64,000 bases of DNA from Haliclystus octoradiatus (Eukaryota; Cnidaria; Staurozoa; Stauromedusae; Haliclystidae). The first letter of the stretch is position 1. Every line of letters begins with the position of its first letter. A model generated the notes under the pieces. It made no database searches. It was given only the letters and a program-made list of their open reading frames with translations, and was not told the origin of the DNA. Positions 43,994 to 54,841 of the stretch are shown here, in pieces. The position numbers and the translations under genes were made by a program. The stretch covers positions 37,313,345 through 37,377,344 of the forward strand of contig OU744447.1 in assembly GCA_916610825.1 (NCBI GenBank). The letters are read 5' to 3'.

Positions 43994-46274
43994 CAGAGTT
44001 TTGAAAATATTTGAAAGTGTTCATCAATCAGTTCAAAAAATGTTAAGTTTTCTCAAATTGTTTGCAAGAATTTTCTATCATATAAATGCCGAAAAACTCA
44101 CTGTAGGTATCCCTACTCGGAGATGTGTTTTGGAGCGTCTTTTTCATATAAAAAAGTTTGAATTTTTTGGCGAGATGTTCGTTTCAGTGTTCGAAATTCG
44201 ATCAAGGGTTAAAATAAAATCAATAATAAAATAAAAGGTAACGAAAACATAGTATACTTGTAATAAAAATATCCAATAGTTAGATGTAACAGTGCCTATA
44301 TATATTGATAATTCATTGAGGACAAAATATGCTGAACTGTGTTTCATATCAATTGGCAAATGTTCAATGATTTCATCAAGTGGTCCATGATGAAGCACGT
44401 GGTGGCGTGATGGTGCGTCTTCTGAAAACCTAGTTATTGGAGCATGCCCTGCATCCGTCTTATGATATCAATTGCCTTGTTGATAAATTATCATAGTCCT
44501 ACAGTTTATTTTGTAATAGGTGTAGATTAATAAGTGTACCTTGGATTGATATTTTGATAATAATTTTTGATTTGTGTCTTTTGACTAACTCTAGTGATGA
44601 TAAATCGGGAAGAGAAATTTTAAGGCCAAGCACGAGGTACTTATCGATTTTATTTGCCCTTCGTTCATTGGTTGTAGTCATGGTTATTTATTGGGTGGAG
44701 GATTATAAATCCTTTGGCTCAGGAGGAGGCTCTGCTCCGAGAAAGAGGTTCGTTAGCTAGATCCGATCGGGTTTATTGGATTCAGAACATTCCTAAATAT
44801 AGGATCCAAAATGGTAGAGCTGAATTGTATTTATGGAGTATTATTAAACTTAAATTACTTGGGAATTGGGATTACTTTGTTATTAGTTCATGGGTATATG
44901 GTTCGGGATTCATCTACGAATTGTTTGTTGGGGGACATTGGAAAGTGGAATGTCCACTGGTAAGTTTTTTAAATCATTGTTTTATCGTATCTTTGGCTTG
45001 GTCTTTCTAACTGTCTTTCCTTCGGCTTCGGTCACCTGACGGTCCTAGGGCTGTTGCTGTTGGTAGAATCATATAGCATTATATGATTAGGAGGAGGTAT
45101 TATGTGCTGTAATTCTCGTCTAGCTGGTTTGTTGGAGCCTGTTTTCTTATTAAAATATGGAGATGTCAGATGGGGTTCTGTTGTATTTTTTGGACTTGTG
45201 GAGATGGTATAGCCTATAGTTATAAAATGGGAGGTATCAGGTAGAAGCGTTTGGTGGGCTTATACTGTGTCTCATGGATCTGCTATGCTGACTGACGGTT
45301 CAAAAGTATTTTAAGTGGGGAGGGGTCAGATAGGGGGTGTTTAATGGGATTATTTTGTGTTTCATGGGTTTGTTTTACTTGTGTGTATTGTATAAAGTGG
45401 GGGGTATTAGATAAGAATGTTTTATGAGCTTTTACTGTATCTCATGGATCTGGTGTGCTGGTTTATGGTTCAAATGTGTTCTAGCCGAAAAGTGTCTGAT
45501 AGGGGGTGTTTGATGAGGCTCTGTTGTGTTTCTTGGATTCGATGAACTGGTTCAATAGGCCTAGTATTTTAATTCCAAATTATTATTGTAATAAATACGA
45601 ATTGAAGATAATAAATGTAGCCTGAAGGGTATTTATTGATATTTTTTAATCATCTTGAAATTAAGACCAATACATGCTATTTTTTGTTGATATTGTAAGT
45701 TATATAGAGATAATCAAATTAATGTTGTTGTATATAAGAACTCATAACTATTGTTTGTTGTGATCCGTTGTTTAACTTGATATTTCAGTTATCAACTTGT
45801 TTAATTGTAGTGCTATGAATATATAGATATACGACTCTGGTTTTTGAAAATAGGAGTCAATTAGTCAAATACATTAAATTGTATGGAGCTACTAAATGTA
45901 GGCTGATGTGACATACATGTGATTGTTATCAGTATTTTTAAATTTTTAACATTGATAGATAATTAGGTGGGTATGTCTATTTTATATATTTATTCATATA
46001 GTTCATGTCTCATAGTTTTTTATCCATTGGTTGTTTCCTTGGTTATGTTGCCATGGCCATTCTCTATTTCTCATGATAGTATTCTGTTTTTGGCCGACTT
46101 TCGATGCATTGGTCTGAAGTTGAGGAGTCTATTTATTTATCCTATGTTCGAGGTCAAATAACGTGGGTACTTATACCATGGAGGGAGTAGAATAGTGGAT
46201 CTATTTACTGAATCTATGGGTTAGTGTTTGATAAGTAAGAGTTGCATTGTAATTGAGATATATTTGACGTTCCT
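43994..46274 (-). other. PLE copy A 3' region, no supported gene
   Basis: About 2.3 kb between the RT stop and the 3' pLTR in element sense. Short frames on both strands lack recognisable domains. Shared with copy B, so it belongs to the element. GIY-YIG motifs were looked for and not seen. Confidence 0.55.
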
Positions 46275-48617
46275 TTAGTCATTAATTTCAGGGTGATAGG
46301 GATGGCCTAGGTTATAAATGTGGGGGGGGGTGTCTAGATTTGATTCATTGTTTTGAAGTTGATTTCGGAAGTGCTCACAGTGGAGTTGGTCCCTGGTATG
46401 GATCAGGTGGTTTTTTATGTTTAAATGCCGTTTATAAGTGAGTGTGGGTTGAAGGCGACAGAATTGTATTTGTTGTTCTAGGAACGGTGTTAAGTAGTTC
46501 TTAAAGATAGGTTTTAGGAGTCGTTCAAAGTCAGGATGATATGGGAGTACTATTGGTAGGATTTGTTTGGATGTTGTTGGTGAGGGTTGTTCACTTTTCT
46601 GTTTTGAAAGTGTCAGTTTCATAGCTTTGAGGAGGGCGAGGGATGGATAGTCTCTCTCTATGAATGAAAGGTAGAGTAGATAAAGTCTGATGTGTAGGAT
46701 TTTAGGGTCAGATATATTTTGGTAGTAGCGTGCTGTTTGAGATTTGACGATGCCTATTTTAGTGGCTTGAGAGTGAAAAGATTTGAAGTGTAGGGTATTG
46801 TTGGTATCTGTTGGTTTACGGTATAGGTCTGTGGATAGCGTTCCTTTATCAATATAGATTTTCAGATCTAAGAATGCAATATCTGTTTTGGATGATTCCA
46901 TAGTGAGTTTTATTTGTGGGCAGGTGGTGTTAATGTTATTATGGAAGTCTGTGAGGGTGGAGGGGCTGTGTGGCCATATCATTAGGATGTCGTCAAGGTA
47001 TCGGTAGTATATTATAGGTAGTAGGGTCTGCGTTTCTAGGAATTGTTGTTCGAAGACATGCATAAAGATGTCGGCATATGCTGGTGCCATTCTTGTTCCC
47101 ATGGCTGTGCCTTGTAGTTGTAGATAAAAATCCTCATTGAATTGGAAGTAGTTGGTTGTTAGGACTCGTTTGATCATGGCTAGTAAGGTGGGGATTGGGG
47201 GGCCGTGGTAGGATGTTGGGTTATTGTGTAGAAATGTATTTATTGCTGCAACGCCCTCTTTGTGTGGGATACAAGTATATAGGCTAGAGACATCCATTGT
47301 AACAAGCAGACAACTTTCCGGTAATTTTATAGCTTTTAGCTTTTCAAGGAGGTGAGGTGTATTATCAATATGGGATGGGATCAATTTACGTAAGGGATTA
47401 AGATAGTGGTCTATAAGAGCTGACAGGGGGTTAGTTAGTGCTGTACAGGCAGATATAATTGGTCTGCCTGGTGCGCCCAACTTATGGATCTTTGGTAGTA
47501 TATAGAATTGGGGAGGTATAGAAGTCGGGTAATCAGTAAGGAGGTCATAGGTTTTATCATCAATTATCTTGCGTTTTTTTAGGTTATCATAAAAATTATT
47601 TAGGTCATTTCGGAAGCGTTGTTCTGGGTCTTGGGTGGATAGTTTTTGGTATGTCTGGGTGTTCTGGAGGTGTTTTTGTACTTTTTCGATGTATTGGGAT
47701 TTTGTGAGGATTGTTATTGCTCCTCCTTTATCTGCGGGTTTGATTATGAGTTGGTACTTTTGTTGTAGCTCATGGATTAGATCAATGGATTTATGTTGTT
47801 GGTCACATGTAGGTTTTTCTATGTGGGTTCTATGAGGTATGGAGAGGATTTGTGTGTGGAGGCTATCTAAGAATTTTTGAGTATGTAGTGACATACTCTT
47901 AGATTGTTGGCAGCGTTCCTCCATATCTTCGTACGCTAGGTTAATCGGGGTTCTGAGTTTTTTTATTAGGTACTGGAGTTCATGTGGGGTTGTGGTACCA
48001 AAAGAGCCTTTCTTGTGATGGTTATTGAGTTTCGTTTTAATTTGTTGGAATGCATTTTCCAAGGAATACTGGAAGACATGTTTGGGTGGGTGTGGACAGA
48101 AACTGGGTCCCAGTTCTAAAAATTCTAGAGTTTCTTTTGGTAGTGGGATATTACTAAGGTTAACTACTCGAGGGGGAGTTATTTGATTGAGAAATGTCTT
48201 AATTTGAGCAGTGTTTTGGTCATGGTAAATAGAGCCGGACTGTTGGAGAAGTTTGTGGGTGTTGTATAGGGTTTTATGGATGTCGTTGCGGAGGTGTTTC
48301 ATATAGTTATGATGTGGTTCATCTAGGTAATATAAAAAACTTTTCAGTGATTTTCCTCGAGGTGGATGTTGAGATTTTGATGGTGATCTATGGTCTCTAT
48401 TGTAAGGGTGGGTATGGTGTTTCTTGTTGTTGCCTCCTTTCTTACTTTTTTGCAATGATATCATCATATGATCTGTTAAATAAAGGTATTCAACAAATGT
48501 TCTAAGAGATGACTGTTTGAAACAGAGATGTTCTGGCTGAGACAGAGATTGAATATTCAAATTGTGTTCTGTTGTTACTAATTTATTGTTATTTGAAATC
48601 AAATTACCAATGATCAA
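46275..48617 (-). CDS. PLE ORF2, reverse transcriptase (copy A, intact)
   Basis: Reverse transcriptase of a Penelope-like element, a telomerase-related RT class. The open frame is 780 codons; the first ATG is residue 51 (48467), giving about 730 aa, unless an upstream non-AUG start or readthrough is used. Visible RT landmarks: IIKPADKGGAITI, PPQFYILPKIHKLGAPGRPI, MDVSSLYTCIPHKEG near 441, LQGTAMGTRMAPAYAD, the catalytic YLDD at about 540-543 and FLDLKIY, followed by a thumb-like part with DLYRKPTDTNN and H-SQ-ARYYQNIS. The N-terminus is basic. The C-terminus ends without the GIY-YIG nuclease of canonical PLEs. The same protein is frameshifted in copy B. Confidence 0.9.
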   Translation of the reverse strand: MIIGNLISNNNKLVTTEHNLNIQSLSQPEHLCFKQSSLRTFVEYLYLTDHMMISLQKSKKGGNNKKHHTHPYNRDHRSPSKSQHPPRGKSLKSFLYYLDEPHHNYMKHLRNDIHKTLYNTHKLLQQSGSIYHDQNTAQIKTFLNQITPPRVVNLSNIPLPKETLEFLELGPSFCPHPPKHVFQYSLENAFQQIKTKLNNHHKKGSFGTTTPHELQYLIKKLRTPINLAYEDMEERCQQSKSMSLHTQKFLDSLHTQILSIPHRTHIEKPTCDQQHKSIDLIHELQQKYQLIIKPADKGGAITILTKSQYIEKVQKHLQNTQTYQKLSTQDPEQRFRNDLNNFYDNLKKRKIIDDKTYDLLTDYPTSIPPQFYILPKIHKLGAPGRPIISACTALTNPLSALIDHYLNPLRKLIPSHIDNTPHLLEKLKAIKLPESCLLVTMDVSSLYTCIPHKEGVAAINTFLHNNPTSYHGPPIPTLLAMIKRVLTTNYFQFNEDFYLQLQGTAMGTRMAPAYADIFMHVFEQQFLETQTLLPIIYYRYLDDILMIWPHSPSTLTDFHNNINTTCPQIKLTMESSKTDIAFLDLKIYIDKGTLSTDLYRKPTDTNNTLHFKSFHSQATKIGIVKSQTARYYQNISDPKILHIRLYLLYLSFIERDYPSLALLKAMKLTLSKQKSEQPSPTTSKQILPIVLPYHPDFERLLKPIFKNYLTPFLEQQIQFCRLQPTLTYKRHLNIKNHLIHTRDQLHCEHFRNQLQNNESNLDTPPHIYNLGHPYHPEIND

Positions 48618-49024
48618 TGATCAAATTATCAATGATTTTTTAGTTAGTTTTTGTAATTAAATAAATTTGTTTGACAGTAAAGAATATTTTATAATGCTGA
48701 ATTACTTAATGTAATGTTGATTATGGAGATTATTACATTGGTGAAGAACTTAAACATTGCTAACTTTTGTAACGTTTATTAGGATAAAGTAGTGATATCA
48801 ATGATACTTGATAGATATGAAATTATAAAATTATAAATTATTAAATTATATACCAGTGATTATGGTTATGGTAGACGTAATCCTGATAGTTTGTTTCGTT
48901 GAAGGGATATATATTGATAATGTTGAATAGAGTATAGGTTGTAGTACAGAGTATAGAGCATATAAAGAGTATAGATTAGTAATTTCACATGGAGTATAGA
49001 TGGTAGGCATTTTGTCTTTTGTTT

Positions 49025-50467
49025 TCAGTTGTGGTAGTTGCTGTGTCGGCGTTCGTATGGTTTTGTTGTCCCAGATGGTTGGTTTCGTGAGGAATGATGG
49101 CGTGGTCTATATCTATGTGGGTAGTATGAGTGTGGTGATTGGGAGTTATCATGGTGGCTTCTGGGGTAATATGGGTTAAATTGTAATAGTGATGGTATTT
49201 GATTGCGGTGTGACATTAGTGGTGCTGGGGGGGTTTCAGATGGGAAGTCTTGATTCAGGATTATGTTAGTTGGTGGTTGGTGGTCAGGGTGTTTTGGTTT
49301 AGGAATTATTAGGGCTATTAAATTTTTTTGTTTCTTTTCAATTATTTTTTTAAGGTCGAAATTAATTTTACACCAGGTTACAAGGAGAAAGGATTGGAGT
49401 TGGGAGTCAGATAGAATGGGGCTAGATGGGTCATTATAGGTGTGTAGCATACGGCGGGCAAGAGCGGGGAGGTGTTCAGTGTATTGTTCATAGGCTATTC
49501 TATTCAGGCCGATCAAGGATTTTTCTAGGTGTTTGTCTCTTTTCCTTTTGAAAGATTCTTGGAGATCAGGTGTAAGGTCAGAGGGAGGGGGGCAGGTTTT
49601 CTCTGGTTGGATATTCCAGGGGATATTTTTGTCGATACATTCTTTTAGGAAATTAAAGTTAATTATTGACGTTAATAATTTTTTAATGTCTGCTATAAAT
49701 GTGGGGAGTCGGTGCTCAGGGTCCAGGGGTTTCTTTGTGTGGGAGGGGGGTAGTTTTGTTGGGTGGATGTTGTTGTGGGGTAGGTTAAGAATTGTTAGGA
49801 TTTTTATGAAGAAGGAGATGAGATCTGTGTTTGTGATATAGTGGTTGGAAGTTGAGATAAGGGTTGGTATGAGGAAGGTTTTGCTGTTTATGTTAGTGTT
49901 GAATTGGTTATTTGTGGTGGTTAAATCTGTGATGGAGATTAGGGGTTGTTCCTGGCTAAGGTTGGTCACTTCCATGGGGCAGGGACGTTCTTGGGGTGGT
50001 TGATTTTGATCGGTAATGTTCAGATTTTGAATGGAAGGAAGAGTTTCAGATTGTTGGTTTGTTAGGGGTTCTTCTTCCGAGGGTTTATTTGTTTTTGGGG
50101 ATGACGGTTGGGGAGATTTTCGGGATGGGGTTTTCTTAGGTGACGGTTTTTTGGCATTTGCTGTTATTTTGCTGGTTCCGGTTTGTTTGTGGGATTTTTT
50201 GATGGTTTCAGTTGTTCTCAAGGTCTTATTTTTGTTGGAATTAGTAAGTGTTGGCTGTTTTGGGGCATCCTTGGTTCCTGTTAGTTTTGGGATTTTATAT
50301 TGATTGGATTTGCTGGGTGTTTGTGGTGTGATCCTGGTATTGGAAGCTTGATTTGATGCCTTACTGGATGTTTCTTCCTTTTTCTTTGAAATGTCAAAAA
50401 TTGGGTCGATTTCCATTTCATCGTTATCCAACTGGAAAATAGATATTGAATCCTGAGATGCCTCCAT
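49025..50467 (-). CDS. PLE ORF1, 480-aa protein of unknown function
   Basis: ATG at 50467 (MEASQDS) begins an intact frame upstream of the RT and 407 nt from it. Residues 1-150 are Lys/Ser/Pro/Thr-rich and basic. The middle contains an Asn/Ile-rich stretch. About 210-400 is predicted mainly helical, with a KRKRDKHLEKSLIGLNRIAY segment and ARRMLHTY; the C-terminus is rich in Arg, His, Tyr and Pro (YYPHRYRPRHHSS). The composition fits a nucleic-acid-binding ORF1 or Gag-like protein. No zinc knuckle, RRM or nuclease motif is seen. Copy B lacks it through 5' truncation. Confidence 0.75.
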   Translation of the reverse strand: MEASQDSISIFQLDNDEMEIDPIFDISKKKEETSSKASNQASNTRITPQTPSKSNQYKIPKLTGTKDAPKQPTLTNSNKNKTLRTTETIKKSHKQTGTSKITANAKKPSPKKTPSRKSPQPSSPKTNKPSEEEPLTNQQSETLPSIQNLNITDQNQPPQERPCPMEVTNLSQEQPLISITDLTTTNNQFNTNINSKTFLIPTLISTSNHYITNTDLISFFIKILTILNLPHNNIHPTKLPPSHTKKPLDPEHRLPTFIADIKKLLTSIINFNFLKECIDKNIPWNIQPEKTCPPPSDLTPDLQESFKRKRDKHLEKSLIGLNRIAYEQYTEHLPALARRMLHTYNDPSSPILSDSQLQSFLLVTWCKINFDLKKIIEKKQKNLIALIIPKPKHPDHQPPTNIILNQDFPSETPPAPLMSHRNQIPSLLQFNPYYPRSHHDNSQSPHSYYPHRYRPRHHSSRNQPSGTTKPYERRHSNYHN

Positions 50468-50679
50468 AGTTATCTGTTGGTCAAGAATAATGTGTTGGGT
50501 TTATGTATCGTGCAGATGGGTATCACACGGTCAATTATCTACATTGTGTTAATGTTTCAAAAGGATCTATGGGAAAGAGGCTATTTTCTGGGGGTCTGCA
50601 AATTAAAGGTGAATATGACGGAATGAGAAAGAGAATGGACTGACATGGGTAGAGGGGTAACTGGAAGTATTTCAAAGAC

Positions 50680-50955
50680 GGTTTCCCTAATGGAAATTAT
50701 CCTTTGAACTTCCAACGACCCTCATGGGAGAGGGCACTAGCCCTTGTTGCTGTATGAGTGTTTCTGTGAAAAAGTTGGAATAAGGCAGTGTTTTTTTGGG
50801 CAATGTGGTTAGTATTTTTTGTTCGTTTCCTAATTAGTAACTATTATTGGAATGTTCGTTCCGCTAACAGTACTGCAGTTTTAACTTTGGACTTTCCTCC
50901 TGGGAAAGGGTGCTGACCTTGATGCTGTATTGAGTGTGTCTGTAGCGAGCTGGGA
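50680..50955 (-). repeat. Two diverged copies of the pLTR terminal motif
   Basis: 50819-50955 (GTTCGTTTCCTAATTAGTAA, GGAATGTTCGTTCCGC) and about 50685-50790 (AACGACCCTCATGGGAGAGG) resemble the first 110 bp of the pLTR (GTTTGTTTCCTAAATAGTAA, AACGTCCCTCATGGGAAAGG). They lie between the 5' pLTR and ORF1 and look like remnants of earlier tandem ends. Confidence 0.7.
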
Positions 50956-51069
50956 TAAGGTGGTGTAGATAGTACTTATAATGGACCATATAATGATTAT
51001 AATTGTATTTATATTTATATTTATATTGGACTGGCGCGGGTAGAGGGGTGGCTGAAAGTGAATATCATC

Positions 51070-52383
51070 TGTTTGTTTCCTAAATAGTAACTATCAATGG
51101 AATGTTCGTTCCATTGACATTACTACAGTTTTAACCTTCAACGTCCCTCATGGGAAAGGGTACTAACCCTTGATTCTTTATGGGTGTGTGATGGTTGGGA
51201 GGGAGGCTGCATGTCTCGAATAGTGTTACTGTCCTAGTAATTATAACGGACTGTTTCTCTATCTGATTGTTGTATATCACTGATTGTACAAAATTAATGT
51301 TATATAGCTACAGTGAAACTATTATATAAGACACTATTCTTTGGCATTGGATTAGTGGTCATTAAGAGAGGTGATCACTATATTGAGGTGATCATTATAT
51401 CATGTTTGATTCTATCCAGTAATTGTTATCATTCAGGATTATACCTTCATGTCATTAGGGGTATTGGATATCACTGCTCCATTGATCCTGTCTCGTTTTT
51501 ATGTTAGTATTTTTGTTTGCCTACTGATTTTCCTGTTAAATTTTTAGTATTATTTTTCCGATTTATTAATTCTAATTTATGTTTTAGGGTCTTTACTTGG
51601 TTTTAGAGAAGTCAGTTGATGTTCTCAATTTGTCTGGATCCAGATACGGCCTTTGGTGTAGATTTTATTGGTTGGGTTATGCTGATCCGCTGCTGTTCTG
51701 TGTGCTGTTACATATTTATATTGTTAATACATCCTGTGTATATTTATTTTAATTATTAATTATTACTATTATTACCTTGGTATGATGTCTGTTGTGATCC
51801 TCTGGGAGTTAGCTTCATTTGCCTTTTACTGTCCTGAACGTTAATATTCTGTTCGTGATTTTGTAATGATGTGTTAATTTATTATATCTTGCCTTTGGAG
51901 AACCATATTAGTCGTTGTAGACAGGTGGTCTCTGTTTTAGGTGTTCATATCTCGTTATCAGGTTCCCATTGAGTCAATGGACGATTTAATTGTTTTACAT
52001 TTGTTATGTCTGATTTAGAGTGATGTGAGATAGGACCAGTTGGTTAGAAGTGATATCCGCCCATCCCATGACATGACTGGGGCTATAGGAGTTGTTTTGG
52101 TGTTTCTTGTATAGTTCATAGTTTTAGGGTGGACACCATCTTGTGTGTCCCCCACTGATTCTACATTTTCGCGCTTGATACTGAGCAAGGCAGTTTGGAG
52201 TTCGGCGCGCATAAAATCAGGCTGACGCGTTTCGTTTGTCGAGAGCCCAGGTTAAAACCCGTTGGCTAAAGCAAACTCATCAGAGCGACGCACCGAGAGG
52301 GTATGTCCGGAGACACGGGGATCCGAGTCAGTATCGAAAAAGCAAGCCTTGATTGGAAAAGGAATGGTATTTCCTCTTCAATT
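51070..52383 (-). repeat. PLE copy A 5' pseudo-LTR
   Basis: Matches 42680-43993 essentially base for base and directly abuts the pLTR of copy B at 52383/52384. In element sense it precedes ORF1, so it should carry the promoter. Confidence 0.9.
52204..52294 (-). ncRNA. Type I hammerhead ribozyme, pLTR copy 2
   Basis: Identical to the 43814-43904 ribozyme, including CUGAUGA, GAAA and the ACGCGUC cleavage segment; predicted cleavage between 52224 and 52223. Confidence 0.88.
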
Positions 52384-53696
52384 GTTTGTTTCCTAAATAG
52401 TAACTATCAATGGAATGTTCGTTCCATTGACATTACTACAGTTTTAACCTTCAACGTCCCTCATGGGAAAGGGTACTAACCCTTGATTCTTTATGGGTGT
52501 GTGATGGTTGGGAGGGAGGCTGCATGTCTCGAATAGTGTTCCTGTCCTAGTAATTATAACGGACTGTTTCTCTATCTGATTGTTGTATATCACTGATTGT
52601 ACAAAATTAATGTTATATAGCTACAGTGAAACTATTATATAAGACACTATTCTTTGGCATTGGATTAGTGGTCATTAAGAGAGGTGATCACTATATTGAG
52701 GTGATCATTATATCATGTTTGATTCTATCCAGTAATTGTTATCATTCAGAATTATACCTTCATGTCATTAGGGGTATTGGATATCACTGCTCCATTGATC
52801 CTGTCTCGTTTTTATGTTAGTATTTTTGTTTGCCTACTGATTTTCCTGTTAATTTTTTAGTATTATTTTTCCGATTTATTAATTCTAATTTATGTTTTAG
52901 GGTCTTTACTTGGTTTTAGAGAAGTCAGTTGATGTTCTCAATTTGTCTGGATCCAGATACGGCCTTTGGTGTAGATTTTATTGGTTGGGTTATGCTGATC
53001 CGCTGCTGTTCTGTGTGCTGTTACATATTTATATTGTTAATACATCCTGTGTATATTTATTTTAATTATTAATTATTACTATTATTACCTTGGTATGATG
53101 TCTGTTGTGATCCTCTGGGAGTTAGCTTCATTTGCCTTTCACTGTCCTGAACGTTAATATTCTGTTCGTGATTTTGTAATGATGTGTTAATTTATTATAT
53201 CTTGCCTTTGGAGAACCATATTAGTCGTTGTAGACAGGTGGTCTCTGTTTTAGGTGTTCATATCTCGTTATCAGGTTCCCATTGAGTAAATGGACGATTT
53301 AATTGTTTTACATTTGTTATGTCTGATTTAGAGTGATGTGAGATAGGACCAGTTGGTTAGAAGTGATATCCGCCCATCCCATGACATGACTGGGGCTATA
53401 GGAGTTGTTTTGGTGTTTCTTGTATAGTTCATAGTTTTAGGGTGGACACCATCTTGTGTGTCCCCCACTGATTCTACATTTTCGCGCTTGATACTGAGCA
53501 AGGCAGTTTGGAGTTCGGCGCGCATAAAATCAGGCTGACGCGTTTCGTTTGTCGAGAGCCCAGGTTAAAACCCGTTGGCTAAAGCAAACTCATCAGAGCG
53601 ACGCACCGAGAGGGTATGTCCGGAGACACGGGGATCCGAGTCAGTATCGAAAAAGCAAGCCTTGATTGGAAAAGGAATGGTATTTCCTCTTCAATT
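52384..53696 (-). repeat. PLE copy B 3' pseudo-LTR
   Basis: The third pLTR copy, head-to-tail with 51070-52383. It differs from the others by a few substitutions (for example near 52542 and 52750). Confidence 0.9.
53517..53607 (-). ncRNA. Type I hammerhead ribozyme, pLTR copy 3
   Basis: Same sequence as the other two; predicted cleavage between 53537 and 53536. Three copies with no change in any core or stem base, in pLTRs that differ elsewhere. Confidence 0.88.
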
Positions 53697-54649
53697 CAGA
53701 GTTTTGAAAATATTTGAAAGTGTTCATCAATCAGTTCAAAAAATGTTAAGTTTTCTCAAATTGTTTGCAAGAATTTTCTATCATATAAATGCCGAAAAAC
53801 TCACTGTAGGTATCCCTACTCGGAGATGTGTTTTGGAGCGTCTTTTTCATATAAAAAAGTTTGAATTTTTTGGCGAGATGTTCGTTTCAGTGTTCGAAAT
53901 TCGATCAAGGGTTAAAATAAAATCAATAATAAAATAAAAGATAACGAAAACATAGTATACTTGCAATAAAAATATCCAATAGTTAGATGTAACAGTGCCT
54001 ATATATATTGATAATTCATTGAGGACAAAATATGCTGAACTGTGTTTCATATCAATTGGCAAATGTTCAATGATTTCATCAAGTGGTCCATGATGAAGCA
54101 CGTGGTGGCGTGATGGTGCGTCTTCTGAAAACCTAGTTATTGGAGCATGCCCTGCATCCGTCTTATGATATCAATTGCCTTGTTGATAAATTATCATAGT
54201 CCTACAGTTTATTTTGTAATAGGTGTAGATTAATAAGTGTACCTTGGATTGATATTTTGATAATAATTTTTGATTTGTGTCTTTTGACTAACTCTAGTGA
54301 TGATAAATCGGGAAGAGAAATTTTAAGGCCAAGCACGAGGTACTTATCGATTTTATTTGCCCTTCGTTCATTGGTTGTAGTCATGGTTATTTATTGGGTG
54401 GAGGATTATAAATCCTTTGGCTCAGGAGGAGGCTCTGCTCCGAGAAAGAGGTTCGTTAGCTAGATCCGATCGGGTTTATTGGATTCAGAACATTCCTAAA
54501 TATAGGATCCAAAATGGTAGAGCTGAATTGTATTTATGGAGTACGAAGTGTCTATTTGACCGGCAGTCGCAGCCATTATGGATTCAACTGCGCGTGCGCT
54601 GACAGTCAATTACGTCATTCACTCGATCACGTGTTTCACTCGTCCCAGT

Positions 54650-54712
54650 ATTAGGGTTAGGTTTAGGGTCCGATCACGTGATCCACCTGTTTAGTGTTAG
54701 GGTTAGGGTCAA
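54650..54712 (+). repeat. Telomere-like TTAGGG motifs inside the MITE
   Basis: ATTAGGGTTAGGTTTAGGGTC and GTTAGGGTTAGGGTC are separated by GATCACGTGATCCACC, a CACGTG-centred palindrome. They are too short and irregular for a telomere; part of the mobile element. Confidence 0.7.
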
Positions 54713-54767
54713 GTCACGTGATAACCACTCGGTCGAGTATAAATTCATTTCTGTTTCACTAGTTCTC

Positions 54768-54841
54768 GTCGGTTGGCGTAGCTCATTCGGATTGAGTCTG
54801 ACTAGAGTGCAGGGTATGCTGGTTCGAGTCCTGGTCGATCA
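54768..54841 (+). repeat. tRNA-like segment (A- and B-box) inside the MITE
   Basis: GGCGTAGCTCATTCGGATTGAG resembles a tRNA D-arm/A box, and GGTTCGAGTCC is a near-perfect B box about 50 nt downstream. The acceptor and T stems pair only with many wobbles and mismatches. It looks tRNA-derived and SINE-like rather than a working tRNA gene, but could be an RNA polymerase III promoter. Confidence 0.6.

Larger units (their letters stand above)
42680..52383 (-). mobile_element. Penelope-like element copy A, full length with two pLTRs
   Basis: In element (minus) sense: 5' pLTR 52383-51070, diverged pLTR-like subrepeats 50950-50680, ORF1 50467-49025, ORF2 (RT) 48617-46275, a long 3' region, then 3' pLTR 43993-42680. 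Direct terminal repeats with tandem partial copies are the normal outcome of PLE integration. Total about 9.7 kb, large for a PLE. No GIY-YIG nuclease motif is visible in ORF1, ORF2 or the 3' region. Confidence 0.85.

Noticed and set aside
42923-46161. Small frames in the pLTR and PLE 3' region (for example 42923-43117, 43872-44234, 45967-46161)
   Set aside because: They are repeated in the copies but have no domains and lie in non-coding PLE parts, one of them across the ribozyme; conservation reflects recent copying only.
54650-54712. Internal telomeric tract or chromosome end
   Set aside because: Only a handful of irregular TTAGGG units inside a bounded 539-bp mobile element.
54768-54841. 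Functional tRNA gene
   Set aside because: The boxes are good but the acceptor and T stems pair poorly and the anticodon arm is unclear, so a tRNA-derived repeat is more likely.
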